Source: Schistocephalus solidus (lineage: Eukaryota; Platyhelminthes; Cestoda; Diphyllobothriidea; Diphyllobothriidae). Taken from it: DNA of 64,000 bases. Where the stretch lies: positions 62,001 through 126,000 of the forward strand of contig WEDG01004508.1 in the NCBI GenBank assembly GCA_017591395.1, written 5' to 3'. A model generated the notes under the pieces. It was not told the DNA's origin and did not search any database. It worked only from the letters and a program-made list of their open reading frames with translations. The stretch's first letter is position 1. Every line of letters starts with the position of its first letter. Position numbers and translations under genes: made by a program. Below are positions 11,401 to 23,073 of this stretch, piece by piece.

Positions 11401-13790
11401 ACGATTTTGCCTACAAGCAAGAACCAGTAGGCCTTGAGTAGGCACAGTACCACCCATTTGGGATCAAGCGAGTGCACCGTGATGAATGCAGACACTTCAT
11501 GATAGGCCTATATTGCGTAGATCAACTCTCAAAAAGCACCGGTTTAATTAAGTATGTAGTAGAAAAGAAAATGAAAGTGTAAACCAAGCCTAGACCTGAT
11601 GTTCACGGTTTTTTCCCATATTGGGTCAAGCATCCAATTCATAAAGCTACAAGCTGACAGGGGATATATCCCATTGGCTGGGGGCATGCATTAATACTCA
11701 GCGTGAGCGAAGAATATTCCTATGCTTGTAGCACAGTAACTTATTGTCCCAGCTGAGTTGTTGTTCGTTGAATTATTTGATATGTCCAATGATCACAACT
11801 CCTCATCAACGGTTGAGGCAGGCAACAGCTGTCGAAATCAAGGCATAAATGCAAACGCATAAATTAAGCGCCTGCTCCATCCAAAGGTCATCTGAAGGAA
11901 AGAACTGGACCTTGAAAGATACTGTCATTACGCATCCTTCTTTGCTATTTGTTGCTGTAACACGTTACTCCTTTGCAAAGAGTTGCTCGCTAAATTCTCC
12001 ATAGGGTCCTGTACGGGTGTTCATAGTCAATAAAAAGGGTAAAATCTTTTGTGAAAGATAAAGATCAAATCTAAGTATCACCATATTCCCATTCATAATA
12101 AATCCAATTTTTCCTATCTATGTTTTGGGCTATGCACGGATATAGCAAACCTGTGCCGTAATACCAGTTAGCCTCCAATAAAAGGGTTTCGTATTTTCAT
12201 TTACTAACCCTGTTTCTACGACTATCTCAACCCTAACACTTCATGAGCACTTTTAATTTAACTCTTTGTCCCGACCTCCCTGTAAGTATGGACAGAGTCG
12301 CCTGCATTAAGGGAGTTCCAATTCAGGTATCATCATGGAGTTTATTCTATTAATGGTTGTCGAAATTCTACTCGTTAAAAACTTGTCACCAGTTACGCCC
12401 TACAGGTTTTTTGGAGAGCATTTAAATCTTATTTTACACTGATATGTCAGTAGCCATGTTTGTTTTCTTAGAGAAAAGTAACTTACGAAAATCTTCAAAA
12501 ATATCAATATTCTTTAAAGGCAGCTTAGCATGGGGGGACACTTTATTTCCCACGGAGTTCACTGTCCGACAAGCAACACGTGTGTGCGTTCTTTTTTTTA
12601 ACTACTTGTCATTTGAGTTGTCAAATCCTGTATTCCCCCGAAGGTAATTTAAGTAAAACTTATCCAACTGGTTCGGCTGACGGTTTTTTGCAGCTCCCAT
12701 CATAAGTGTGAAAGGATTCTGGGCGAAGACTAACCTTCTGAAAATCTTGTCCTGCAAAACGAATTTCCCAATTTTGCCTGCAGTGCCAAAAGTTAGTGTG
12801 CTGTTTGAGACTAAAAGGCTTATATCTTGAACATATCTTATTTCTGCCTGCCATCTCTTTTGATTGCTCCAAGGTAATTAAAAAATTCGAAATACTGCTT
12901 TTCTTCCCAAGAGCAAAAAGTAAGTTGAGAAAGATTTGAAAATTGCTGCAGCGGGATTGTGCATTTAATTTTTCTGAAACCTATTTAGGCCTGACTACCG
13001 ATTTTTTTGCTCCAAATAGTCGGAATAAGAGTATTTTAATGCAAAACGTTTTCCGCTGGTGTAGTTAGTGGCAGGTTCACCGTAATGCATGTGTCATTCC
13101 ATAGCACATAACAGGCACTTAATCCACCTGACAATCTTTTTTCGTGGACCTGAAGGAGTAAATCATGCAGGTTCTGCTCCTTAGCCGTGAAAGATAACTT
13201 CACCTTGGCTGCGAAAGGTGGAACCTTTCTTATTTCCAACCGATGTTTATGTTACCTATAAAACAACGATAAATAAATAAACGCACCATAAGAGACAGAG
13301 TATCTTCTGCATACCTGGCTGATCCGTCGAAAGCAATGAGATCAAAGCGGTGACTGAACATTCTACATGGTTGTACTTTCCGAAATTTGCTTCAAAATAG
13401 ATATTTCCACTTCAATTTATGGGAATCTAGGGCAAGATTATAACCAAGCATGTTTCTGTGCCACAACTCTACCGTGAGGCAGTAGTTATAAAGCAGTACG
13501 CATATGGTGCAACCATTGACTCTGCTTTAAAACCCTAGCAAGTGGTTTAGTTAATAAACATATCTGCTTAAGCCTATTTTGTTTCATGTATTTTCTTCCA
13601 CAGGAGATAATGCTATTCAGTAACCAATTTGTGGCAGGGATTATTCAGATCATTCCTGTCATACGTAATTTTGCGCTCAGATTCATGTCTCAACTGACTA
13701 TGTGATATTCCAGGTCAAAATAATTTGCCGTTTTGATATATATGAATTAATCAAAAGACTCAGTTGCGAAAATCTCGGTGACAGAAGGAG
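8450..13790. other. Stretch without recognisable genes
   Basis: About 5.3 kb of moderately AT-rich sequence. Only short chance ORFs (under 95 codons) are seen, none with a recognisable motif. A weak tRNA-like stretch lies at 11045-11110, with a B-box-like GGTTTATATCC. I see no clear copy of the LINE or PLE families here. Confidence 0.5.
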
Positions 13791-13794
13791 AAGT

Positions 13795-14755
13795 GATCGT
13801 TGGAACAAAACGTTTACTGGCTTGACATTTCGGATTCACGCTTGAAGCCATCATCAGAGACAGTAGCACATAAAGGGGATAGAGGCACAAGGTGAGCAGT
13901 ATTTATAGAGCTGAGTGGTCACACAATCACATGCATACTACAATAAGCATGTCCCGCGATCACCGCTGGAGGTCGTAATTGATGGGCGTGATAATGACTC
14001 TGCAAGTTGACCCACTGCTTCTAACATGACCCATTACTTTGCTCAGGCGATGCCTCAACAAAGAATATGGGAATGGGAGTTCATTACGCTTGTTAATGGA
14101 CTGTGTGCCTGAGATTGATGACTCGAGCAGCTCCCGGCTCACGTGGGTGTCACCTGTCCCGAGGTTTATGGTCTCATCGGACTTAAATGGTTGGCCAGGT
14201 CTCGCCGAATGAGCCGCAACTTAAGAATTGTCATCATGTCTCCACACTGCTGCCGCATGTTCGGACTTTCGCGTCAAGAGTAATCTTCCAGTCTCTCCAA
14301 CGTTATTAATTTGTTCACAGCCACACCATATCCGCTAAATGATGCCAGAGGTTTCCTCCGTGACAGTGGGTCATTCGGCCTCATGACTCGGTGCTTCATG
14401 GTTGTTTCTGTCCTGTGTGCAACTCCAACTCCAAGTTGCGTGAGAAGGCGTCTGACGACTTCCGAGACGTTCTTCACGTACAGAAGAGCTTGTCATAATT
14501 TAGGGCTTGTTTGATTTGATCTGTCTTGTCTTTTCAATATGACCTAGTTGACAAAGTTGCGGATGTAGCCATTCGCTCTCTGTACCCGTCGATGATATTG
14601 TATTTCAGAAACCTTGTCTTCAGTTTCATTGCAAAACATCTCGACTCACCGATATAGCGCCCCTACGCAATCGCGTTTGTGACTAATCGGATAGTTGCTG
14701 TTGAAGTTCAGTCGTTGCGTCGTTATTTTTGCTTTCCTGAACACGTTGGTTTGGT
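13795..14755 (-). mobile_element. Penelope-like element fragment PLE1 (RT end, connector, C terminus, 3' end)
   Basis: On the minus strand the order is as follows. The end of the RT domain reads N-V-F-R-K-A then YPISHKRDCV near 14750-14650. The connector frame 14477-14274 contains KNVSEVVRRLL and G-V-G-V-A-H-R. The C-terminal domain 14142-13960 contains SINKRNELPFPY. The 3' end at 13870-13800 has a hammerhead-like core. The GIY-YIG nuclease core is missing, apparently by deletion. Such connector and C-terminal motifs are characteristic of Penelope-like retroelements. Stops and frameshifts show it is dead. Confidence 0.75.
13828..13857 (-). ncRNA. Hammerhead-ribozyme-like core at a PLE 3' end
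   Basis: The minus strand reads CTGATGA (13857-13851), then a stem II that pairs GGCTTCA with TGAATCC around an AGCG loop (one mismatch), then GAAA (13831-13828). These are the conserved strands of a hammerhead catalytic core. PLEs are known to carry hammerhead motifs in their terminal repeats. Helices I and III could not be shown convincingly by eye, so activity is uncertain. A TATAAA-like box lies about 50 bases upstream. Confidence 0.45.
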
Positions 14756-15117
14756 ATGGTTTGTGGCCGAGCACGCAGCTGCGGTGATGAGGAAGGAACC
14801 CAGCATCCGTGTTGCAGCATATCGCACTGGATGCAAGACATATTTTCAAGTTTGTTGAGAACGCAGCTCTTGAGAGTCATATCCCGTCAGCTGCAAGCTG
14901 CCTAGTCATGGTACTCAGGCACTGATGAATACGCATTAACAGGGGCTGTCATAGAATCTCCCGTTCCCATATACTTTGTTGAGGCATCGCCTGACGGTCA
15001 AAGAGAGATCGACAAAGTATTTTGCCGCTATCATGCGCAAATCTAAGCATAGATGACTCGATATCCTGGGCCATTCATGATCTGTAGTGGAGGCTTAAGC
15101 TACCGTCGCATCAAGTA

Positions 15118-15206
15118 CGACCTCCGGTGGAGTACTTAATGGCAACGGTAGTTTGCGTGACCTATTTATACCACATCTAGGTAAAAATTGGCTCTTTTAA
15201 TTCATA
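15118..15206 (+). repeat. Direct repeat, left copy
   Basis: The stretch from 'gagtactta.tggcaacggtag' to 'tcttttaattcataatt' recurs nearly identically at 16797-16886. The same two regions also share the upstream stretch with '.gacggtc..agag.gat' and 'caaagtatttt'. The repeats may flank an insertion of about 1.6 kb or be two ends of PLE copies. Confidence 0.6.
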
Positions 15207-15277
15207 ATTATAGTACTCATATGATCGCGTAGCCACTGCACACTATAAATACTGCTCTTACTTATCTGCTGCTGTCT

Positions 15278-15307
15278 CTGATGATGACTTCGAGTGAGAA
15301 TCCGAAA
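15278..15307 (+). ncRNA. Hammerhead-ribozyme-like core at a PLE 3' end
   Basis: CTGATGA at 15278-15284 and GAAA at 15304-15307 flank an 18-19 nt imperfect stem II. Sequence around it ('tgctgtct' before, 'catcaagcca' after) is shared with the other PLE ends in this window. A chance ORF starting at 15281 overlaps it. Confidence 0.4.
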
Positions 15308-16327
15308 CATCAAGCCAATATACTTCTTGCTTCAACGATCGCTTCTCCTTCTGAACTGCTTCCTGGAACTCACCCGTTCGCTTCTATCAGCAACTTCAGT
15401 GACCTTAGTGGGACTCTAACTGGCCCAGTCAAAGCCCCCACCTCCTGGTGGATTATGGGGGACATGATAAAACACTTGGCTTTCGGTGACCTAGTAGATC
15501 AGCGTTGGCTTTACTCAAGCCTTACCCTTGTTGGCGTGAGTTTGAATTCCTCAAAGGTCCCCGAGCTTTTCCAAAATAAATTTACTCCAATCTTCCATGT
15601 TTTCGCACCTCTTCTTCGTCACAACCTCCCAAGTACCTCGAAGTACGTAAGGGGTACACGCTCATTTTTTTAAACCTGAGAGTGACATTTTAGATCGGAT
15701 CGAAGAAGTACTGCGCAGCAACTAAAGACTGTTTGAATGACTCGAACTGAATTTGAAACGTTTCAGTGAAATTTTCAGGTCGTTTTGTTTGTCAAAAATT
15801 AACTTGCATCTTTTATTGAAAAATCTCAAAGTCATTCCACTCCTTTCGAACACTCTTTCGTTGCTGCACTGTACTTTTTCGATCCTTGATCTTCGCAGTA
15901 CAGACGTTTATACTGGTTTTTGATGCATCAATAGTCGTTAACTTAAATTGAAACAGAATATTCCGGCGGATGACTACTTTACTTCCAATCAAAGGCTGCA
16001 GGCTTGAGTGGTACGCAAGTACAATACTTTTATTCACAAGTTTCGCACCTAGCTCATTTGGAATAAGAAGGGGTTTTATTTTTTATAATGTTGCGAGGAC
16101 AGAGACTTGTCCATCACAACATTGCTCCGATTTATACAGAACTGAAACCTTTCCTATAGATACATAACGAATGGTATTCCAAAGAGGATTCACAGAAATA
16201 CTTCAAAAATCCGTATTGCTTAGTTCAGTTAGCCACAAGTTTGTCACCACTACGTTTCCGCTGACATCATGAGATTTGGCTGCTTCCAGAGCAAGCTTTT
16301 TGTTACTCACCCCCTTGCTATCTCTCT

Positions 16328-16711
16328 CTAAGTTTCTTTATTTAGTGCCTTCCCTAATTTTGCTGAATAGTCCAGATGGTAAACCTCCTTATGAAAGTTT
16401 TGAAGGCTTTTTTTTCTAAACAGAAGCCAATTAGCGTTTTTTGCTGTGTAAAACCATTTCCCGAAGCGAGAGTGACATCGATTCCAACTGTTTACCATCC
16501 ATTTTTCTGATTCCAAAGGCTGCAAGAACACTTGCATTCTCTTGTTCAGCAGGTGTTGAAACATATCAAGGTCAGTGGGAGTCCTTTCCTTGGTTAAGAC
16601 CTGGATGAATACGCAATAATGGGGGCGGTCAAGAAGAATCTTCGTTCTACTTTTAGCCATATCGTCAACTGACGGTCTCGAGAGATCCGTCAAAGTATTT
16701 TTTGCTATCAA
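16328..16711 (-). CDS. Unrecognised 127-codon ORF
   Basis: This is the longest ORF between the left LINE cluster and the right part that is not an obvious element fragment. It is rich in Lys, Leu and aromatic residues and has no motif I can name. It sits between the direct repeats 15118-15206 and 16797-16886, and its first 40 codons overlap sequence shared with a PLE end. That makes a chance frame or an unknown element ORF more likely than a host gene. No splice sites or promoter support it. Confidence 0.2.
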   Translation of the reverse strand: MIAKNTLTDLSRPSVDDMAKSRTKILLDRPHYCVFIQVLTKERTPTDLDMFQHLLNKRMQVFLQPLESEKWMVNSWNRCHSRFGKWFYTAKNANWLLFRKKSLQNFHKEVYHLDYSAKLGKALNKET

Positions 16712-16796
16712 CGCTTGTTAGGGTTTTCCTCATCATCCTTGCCATGCTGTTTTGTTTTTGCTCTCAACTAAGTGCTCTGTACAACACAGAGAGAGC

Positions 16797-16886
16797 TGGA
16801 GTACTTACTGGCAACGGTAGTTTGCGTGACCTATTTATACCACATCTGGTTAAAAATTGGCTCTTTTAATTCATAATTCGGTTTTT
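16797..16886 (+). repeat. Direct repeat, right copy
   Basis: Right partner of 15118-15206, with only a few differences over about 88 bases. The shared homology extends upstream (16610-16700 against 14925-15035). Confidence 0.6.
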
Positions 16887-17809
16887 TTACCTGCAGGCTG
16901 GCTCCTTAGTGAGTTAAAATGTGCTAATACATTTACTCTGTTTAACCCAGTTTTCTGGTGAATTTCAAAGCGATAAAATATTTCAGAGCTGAATAACATA
17001 ATGATTTTAGTACGATTTCAGTGCCAAAATCAGAGACAGTAATTGCGAAGTGGTATCCAAAGCAAAATGGCTCCAGTTGGAGCGCCGGCAATAGTATTAT
17101 ATTCATTTAGGCATAGTTATCTGAGATCGCTCCATGTGTACTGTTAAGTCCCAAAGCCGAAGGTTAAGGCAGTCCCAAAGATAATCCTTTACTCAACGTA
17201 ACACACGAATTAAGCCTTGGCTTACGGGTCCGCGTGTTTTATTCTCTTTTTCTTTGTGCTTGCTTTGGTGCACGCGTATGAGGCGCATCCGGGCGTCCAG
17301 GGTAGCAGACCTAACGTTAATTGGCTGTTCGAGTATGCCCATGGGGTCAATCTCTTCTTGCTGATTTCTGATTTGATAGTGCTGCTTCCCAAGCAGGCCA
17401 TGCGCACCGTATGTTTTCTCGTGAAGGTTTAACTCGTTCTCGTCTCCGGGCGTTTTCCGTAACATGTAGCTTACCCAAGTTCGTGGTGTGCGGGTCGAGA
17501 GTTAAAGCTGGGCTTGAGCAAACAGGTGAAGCCGATTTTCCATAGAATGTTGTGAGTTACCGTTAACAATACTTAGAAATTAGTACTGTTCCATTTCAAC
17601 TACCTACGCCGGTAGATGTGACCCCGAAACTGAAGAAAAGTTAGATAATAGCAATCAGATCGGAAGTTATTAAGAAACTCAACTACGTAGATTTTTAATA
17701 GTATTTGTTATTGAAATAATACAAAGGGAGCAGCAGCCAGAGCTAAACGCACGTGAGGTCCGATATCTCCGCGACCGATTTATGCGGAATGGCTACTTAT
17801 TTATAAGCC

Positions 17810-18460
17810 GATGCCTACGTGTTCGGCCTTGGAGGACCCACACAAAAACATATCCAAAGATTTGGCACACTCTGTCTCAGAATTAACTGAGCGCGTTGTT
17901 TCCAGGCTAGGTTTTTGAATTGCACACCGGCCCATAACTACCGGGGACAGCAGGGTAATGAAAATAAAAGACAGACTAAACACCAAAGATCAATCTGGGG
18001 TAGTGTATCGCATCCAATGCCTAAACTTTCCTTGTAATTACACACGCCAGACTGAACGCATGTTTGGAGCGTGCATACGTGAACATAAGTTGGCGGTGCG
18101 ATGGGGCAACGAATGATCGCTAGTGCCTGCTCATACCTACGAAACGGCGATGAGTTTAACTTCGTAGCCATCAAAATAGTTGCTCACGGTGGAAACAAGA
18201 CCAATCGGGAATTGTTTGAAGCCTAATCCACGGATGGGATCTCAATAAATTGATGTATCAATTTGGCATCGGCATAAAGAATGCTGCACAGTCACGTCAA
18301 GACTTGCGTCATTGATCATTGATTCGCTTGTACCTTATAAAACTTTCATCTTTGTTGCTGCTGCTTTCTCTGAATATGACTTCTGCAGGAATTTTAAAGT
18401 TCAGAATAAGAAAGAAATTGTTTCGGTGCTCGAACAGACTTCTCCTTTGTCCCTGGTACT
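17810..18460 (+). mobile_element. PLE4 fragment: connector, GIY-YIG-type nuclease, C terminus and 3' end
   Basis: The plus-strand frame near 17830-18170 reads I-A-H-R-P, KIKDRLNTKDQSGVVY, R-I-Q-C, C-N-Y-T-R-Q-T-E-R and IREHKLAVRWGNE. This is the order of the PLE connector and GIY-YIG endonuclease. The expected Y-I-G-E-T is altered to Y-T-R-Q-T, so the nuclease core is mutated. After a frameshift the C-terminal FNFVAIKIVAHGGNKTNREL follows. The 3' end at about 18338-18460 has TATAAA and a CTGAATATGA..TTCTGCAGG motif also present at 19500 and 35515. It is decayed. Confidence 0.7.
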
Positions 18461-19479
18461 TGGTCATTCGCATTGATTCGAGAAAGAGTCTACAGCCGAG
18501 TTGTTTGAAAGAACAGGCCTACATGATTTATGCACGAACAAACACATATGTACATTATAGGTAACAATAAGCGTACACGGCAGAACAAGGAATGAGAAGA
18601 AATATGGATGTTTAATCATAACGTTTTACGCCAGAAAGGTGTGCATCAAACAGATGCAATAGCTCAGCAAGAACACGATGAAAATAGCTTTCAAGTATCA
18701 ATCGTGAAGAAGACGTACTTGTCTACTGAATGAGTACAAAAACGAATATTTTTATTCATCAATTCAATACCATAGAAGTGAATATATGAAAGCATCAAAA
18801 CTCACTGGGAAAAAATCATGCTTAGAGAGTGTGTATTTCATGTGATAATGAGTACGCGCGAGGATTTGCAAGTTGATGACATAACTTATGCCTTTTCGAA
18901 AACAAGGGTTTTGGTATTGTGGACAGTTTTAACTGAGCCAAGTCGAAAGTGCGAAGATCTCACCAAGGTATAACTGTTTTATGTAAAGATCCGGTGGGAT
19001 GAAGAAACAAAGCAAATCCAGGACGCAGAATTTGTTCCAATAAAGTTGCTTAAATAGCCAAAAGATCGATGCGACTGAGTCAAATTTGGCATTTAGTTAT
19101 AACATCACAAATGAATGCGAGGATACCAGTCCCAGGAGATTGCATGAGCAAAGGCGACGTCTGTTTGAGCACTGGGACATTTTTTTAATTATTCGGAGTC
19201 CTCAAACTCCTGTAGGAGTCCATCAGCAAAGATAACAGCACCAACAAAAAGGCGCTACTTATAGGAGGCTACGAATCAATCAACGACGCCTGACGTAAGT
19301 CTGGTCGTAACTGCGCTGGTCATTGTAAAGCGGCGCCAAATCGATATATCAGCTCATTGGTTTTTTCATCCGTGGACCAGGCATAAATCAATTTCTGGGC
19401 TCGTCGACGCCGACGTTCGGAGCCCTGCGCAGGCACGTCAAAAATTGTGGCAGTGAGCATTGATTGGTTTAAACCCGCC

Positions 19480-19590
19480 TGAGTGCTGTATTTGTGTTGT
19501 TGCTGCTATCCTTGAAGAGGTAAGTCTGCAGGAATTTGTAAGCACATAAAAATAAGCTCGAACAGACTTCACCAGTGCTCAAGTTAAAAC
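19480..19590 (+). repeat. PLE-type 3' end motif inside block X
   Basis: 'TTGTTGCTGCTATCCTTGAAGAGG..TCTGCAGGA.TTTGTAAGC' followed by 'gctcgaacagacttcacc' matches the 3' end of PLE4 (18355-18450) and the paralogous 35505-35605. A hammerhead core, if it was ever present, has decayed here. Confidence 0.5.
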
Positions 19591-22186
19591 ATCAAACCCT
19601 TCTGGTACCTGCAATCCCATAAGCGGATTAACCAATTTGTTTGGGCATTTCTAACCAGACAAGTTGCCTGTTGGGCATCCCAATGACAACTGAGCTTTTT
19701 AGAAAAACCGCACATTCAATCTTTGATATGCATTGATTGGTTCTATGCGGACTAATCAATGACTGGAATGAGAGGGTGATTGGTGCTTTCGTGCTTGCAT
19801 TTTGCATAGCAAGGCTCGCTTCCAGTAACATAAATAAAAGCCAGAATTTTTGCATGAAAAGCACTCTTGCACAGCTTTGATAATATGTTTTGCAAAGGCT
19901 TGCTCACAATGTTTGGAATCTTCCATATATTGCCTTTAAACCAAGGTTGCCAAAAAAAAATGAAAAAGTTACGTCTAAAAGTAAAAACTCAATTGACAAA
20001 GTGACCATCTGTATGACTTTTTACTTGCCTTATTTCATAATGTTACTTATTTCAAGAATGATATATTTTGTTAGAATATATTTAACTTAGAACTTGCGAA
20101 TACAGCATCCGCGGATGCAAGTAATTGAAGAAGTTTGTTAAGAGTAATCGTTTACAGAAGCAATACCACCGTTATGCGACAAATCGCGAGGGCTCTAGTT
20201 TTTGCTCGGAAATGGGACGTGTCCAGCATGTTCTGTAAACTGATCGGTTAATTTTCTTATAATATGCCTCCTTGGAGAAACGAGGAATTTTCTCAAACGG
20301 CAGTTAAAAAATACACAGTCCAGTTTATAGAATAAAATTCCCACAGGAAAACTGAGGAAATCGTGATCCTTCACAAAATTGGAAGAATAAATTTTACCGG
20401 CAACTGATCTTGAAATTGCGAATTTGTACAGTCTGCCAAAGGTGCAAAAACCTGGAGCGAACCTAAGCCCAACGATTTCCTCACAAAGCAGGCCAAAATT
20501 GTAGTTTTGAAAATGGCAGTTTGTTTACTAAGGATTCAAAGTGGAAAGCAAAGTCAACCAAAGAGAGTCTTTGGTGCCCACCACACGTGCACAAATAGAG
20601 TCAAAAGAGGTGATGCTGTCTTTGGAACAATCTTGTTATACAGTTCATTCGAACCTGAAGTTTCTGTTGACCCAGTAAATTGTCTTTTGCAAGTGAAGCA
20701 TGAAGAAACCAAAATATTTTGACGATGGTTATGCTGATGGTGATGACAATGAAAATGATGTTGATAATAGGGAATGTCAGCATTTCAAACGAGCAACTTC
20801 GTGGTATGACAGAACAAACGTCCTCCTGTTCCTAAACCCGCTTCTTCCTTATCTGCCTCGGGAATGAAAACTACTAACATGTTTTCAATGAACGCATCCT
20901 GACAGAGAAAATAGAAACTTGATTGGATGCTTCGATTTCATTAGTTGTTCGCACCGAGCCATAACCAGCCTTAGGTCGGCTGGACCTGTGATTAGAACAC
21001 AGACTCATTGTCTTTGGGTAAAATACCCTTTATCTTTTCGTTTGTGAGCCACTGGTCCTTTTCTTGTTCTCCAGATTTATTCCCAAGGTACGATGAAACG
21101 AACATTTCCCAAATTCTGGTCGAAATTGGCCCCAAAATATATCGATAAATAAGAAAATAAAGGACGTCACCAAACAGGTTGCGGGACCCGCTTTTCCTGT
21201 TGTACCTCGGGGCTTAAGGTAGATACTTCACAAACAGTTAATTAGTGACTTATATTACATACGGAGAGCCTCGGCCGAAAAAGGCCTGTGCACCTGGAAT
21301 AGCCATTTCGGTCTTATTGCCGCGGTCTAACTGCTCGGGTTTGACTTTCATATTAGGTGCAGATGGATCCTTTGATTATTTTGAGTTTTTTTATTTTTAT
21401 GAATAAATTGGAAGACGGGCATCCCAAGAAGTATAATTTGAAGTACAGACGTTCTTTGGGAAGCAATAAGTAACTTTATTCGATACATTTTCGACGCTGG
21501 TTCCCCAGGTCGTTGCATCTTCTAGCATCCATCTAGCAGAATCAGTACTGCTAATAGCTGTAATTGTGGCTGGATATCTCGTTCGGATTGGCTATCGCCT
21601 TTTCCACTTTTCCCTGATATTTTTGTTCACGGCATCCAATTCGATGTGCCGATTTATGCACGAGCCATCAGAATAAATGGCCCTTAAGAATCTCCGATCT
21701 CTAATCGATGGGCATGAAGCCAACAATGCGCGTTATGTCCCATGCAAATTTTGCCCAGTTTCTAGTGTATGCATGGCAACTTGAGACAGGTGGTCTCGTC
21801 TCTTTACAATCAACTGATCTTCATGTGGGCGTGTAGAGACCGATTTTCCTGTTTGGCCGCAATACACCACATTACAACTGTTACACGGGCTTTTGTAAAC
21901 GGCTTCTTTTTTTATCTAAATAGCCAACCCTATCCTTAGAGTTTTCAAGCTGCTTTCGAAGTGTTGTTGTTGGTTTGCGCACCACGTAAATTTGGTTTTT
22001 CCGCAGGTGTCTTTGAACGAGTTCAGACACGTACTTAATGTATGGAAGTGTTCGCCAGTTTTTAATGTTTGCGCTTGATCAGAACAATCTGCTTCCTTAT
22101 CCTATTCTTTTAATTCCTGATGTCTCATGCATATTTGAAAAAATGTCTAGGGTAACCATTGCTGGAAAACAGTTTGAATATATAAG

Positions 22187-22378
22187 TTAGTTCAATTTGG
22201 TAAAGTTCGTTGGTAGAACAGTAGGCGTTTGCTCAATTGATGAGGGTGTTGACAGTGTTTCGTTTGTGGGCGACAGGGTGGTTGCTCTCATAATGTAGGA
22301 TAACATCTGCATGAGCGTCTTTGCGGTAACCTGATATTTGAAAGGTCCCGTCAATCTTTTGCTGTGCGAGGACGTCAA
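22187..22378 (-). pseudogene. PLE2 RT region, shifted frame
   Basis: The long ORF in this interval is the wrong frame. The homologous frame reads FLDVLAQQKIDGTFQISGYR and then HADVILHYESNHPVAHKRN, with one stop. It lies directly after the YVDD motif and matches the thumb-side part of PLE reverse transcriptases. Confidence 0.65.
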
Positions 22379-22804
22379 GAAAAGGTTATTCCAGGTATCG
22401 TCGAATTAATAATACTGTGAAGTGTTTCCAGTCGGTCTTTTTTAACGATGACAAACGTGTCATCAACGTAGCGTACCCATAATTTGGGGCTAATCAGTGG
22501 TAGTGCAGCAGCTTATAATTTTTACATAGTTATTTCCGCTAGGAAGCCCGAGATGGGTGAGCCCAGTAGGGGTTACCTTTCACTGTTGATAGAACTCTTG
22601 TGAGAATGAAAATTCGTTTCTAGACACAAGTCCAAGAGTTTAATCAAGGCTGATGTAGGAATATCCATGTCATCAGCGCGGATTGATTCTTCTATGTATT
22701 GCTTCGCTAAATCAAATGTAAGGATGTGAAGAGAGAAACAACAACAAAAGGCACGATTATTTCATCTGTTGCAATGTTGAATCTTCGTTATTTGTCCAAA
22801 AACC

Positions 22805-22987
22805 CTAGAGAGTTGTCAATGGATTTTTCACAATTTGTTGTAAAGGGTTTAATTTGTGGAAAAGCCACTTAGAAATCTTATAATTGTGTGCACCGATTAA
22901 TAATAACTCTCTTCGCAGTGGCCCCTCTGATTTGTGAAAATTAGGTAGTCCATAGATCTTAGCAAAGTTCGGTTCGGTTTGTTTCAA
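22805..22987 (-). pseudogene. PLE2 RT N-terminal motif segment
   Basis: Contains F-A-K-I-Y-G-L-P-N-F-H-K, S-E-G-P-L-R-R and N-Y-K-I-S-K-W-L-F-H-K-L. These correspond to the family motifs 'YGLPKxHK', 'PLRPI' and 'KWL'. It ends at a stop before the next RT segment. Confidence 0.75.
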
Positions 22988-23073
22988 GGATTTGACAATA
23001 TCTCTTGATATTTGCTACTTTCATGTAAGACGTCAATGTACTTTTTCAATTGATGAATTTTGTGTTTTGGTAG

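Larger units (their letters stand above)
14925..15330 (+). mobile_element. PLE 3' fragment with C-terminal peptide and terminal motif
   Basis: The plus strand at 14965-15010 reads L-P-F-P-Y-T-L-L-R-H-R-L, the PLE C-terminal motif. About 230 bases later a TATAAATACTGCTC box (15244) and a hammerhead-like core (15278-15307) occur, the same order as at 29378-29457. It lies head-to-head with PLE1 and belongs to the same subfamily. Confidence 0.6.
15330..17790. other. Mostly unassigned sequence between PLE fragments
   Basis: Apart from the direct repeats and the unrecognised minus-strand ORF, nothing here can be assigned. A 71-codon frame at 17217 begins with a hydrophobic run, but it lacks an ATG and is not supported. 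Confidence 0.4.
21465..23000 (-). mobile_element. Penelope-like element PLE2 (RT and GIY-YIG domains), decayed
   Basis: Minus-strand order: KIYGLPNFHK with PLRRELLL and KISKWLF (22987-22805), then the RT palm GSPISGFLAEI near 22550 after a one-base frameshift, and RYVDDTFVIV at about 22480-22440. Next are FLDVLAQQ, SGYRKDAHADVILHYESNHP and V-A-H-K-R-N-T-V-N-T-L (about 22390-22240). The GIY-YIG nuclease follows: S-P-C-N-S-C-N-V-V-Y-C-G-Q-T-G-K-S with T-R-P-H-E-D-Q (about 21900-21800). The 3' end hairpin is at about 21530-21495. The catalytic Y-V-D-D is intact but stops and frameshifts interrupt the ORF. Confidence 0.8.

Noticed and set aside
15281..15673. 130-codon plus-strand ORF
   Set aside because: It begins inside the hammerhead-like PLE terminus and has no recognisable motif, so it is most likely chance.
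17217..17432. Possible secreted peptide with hydrophobic N terminus
   Set aside because: The frame starts with TTG, not ATG, and lies in sequence with equally long opposite-strand frames.
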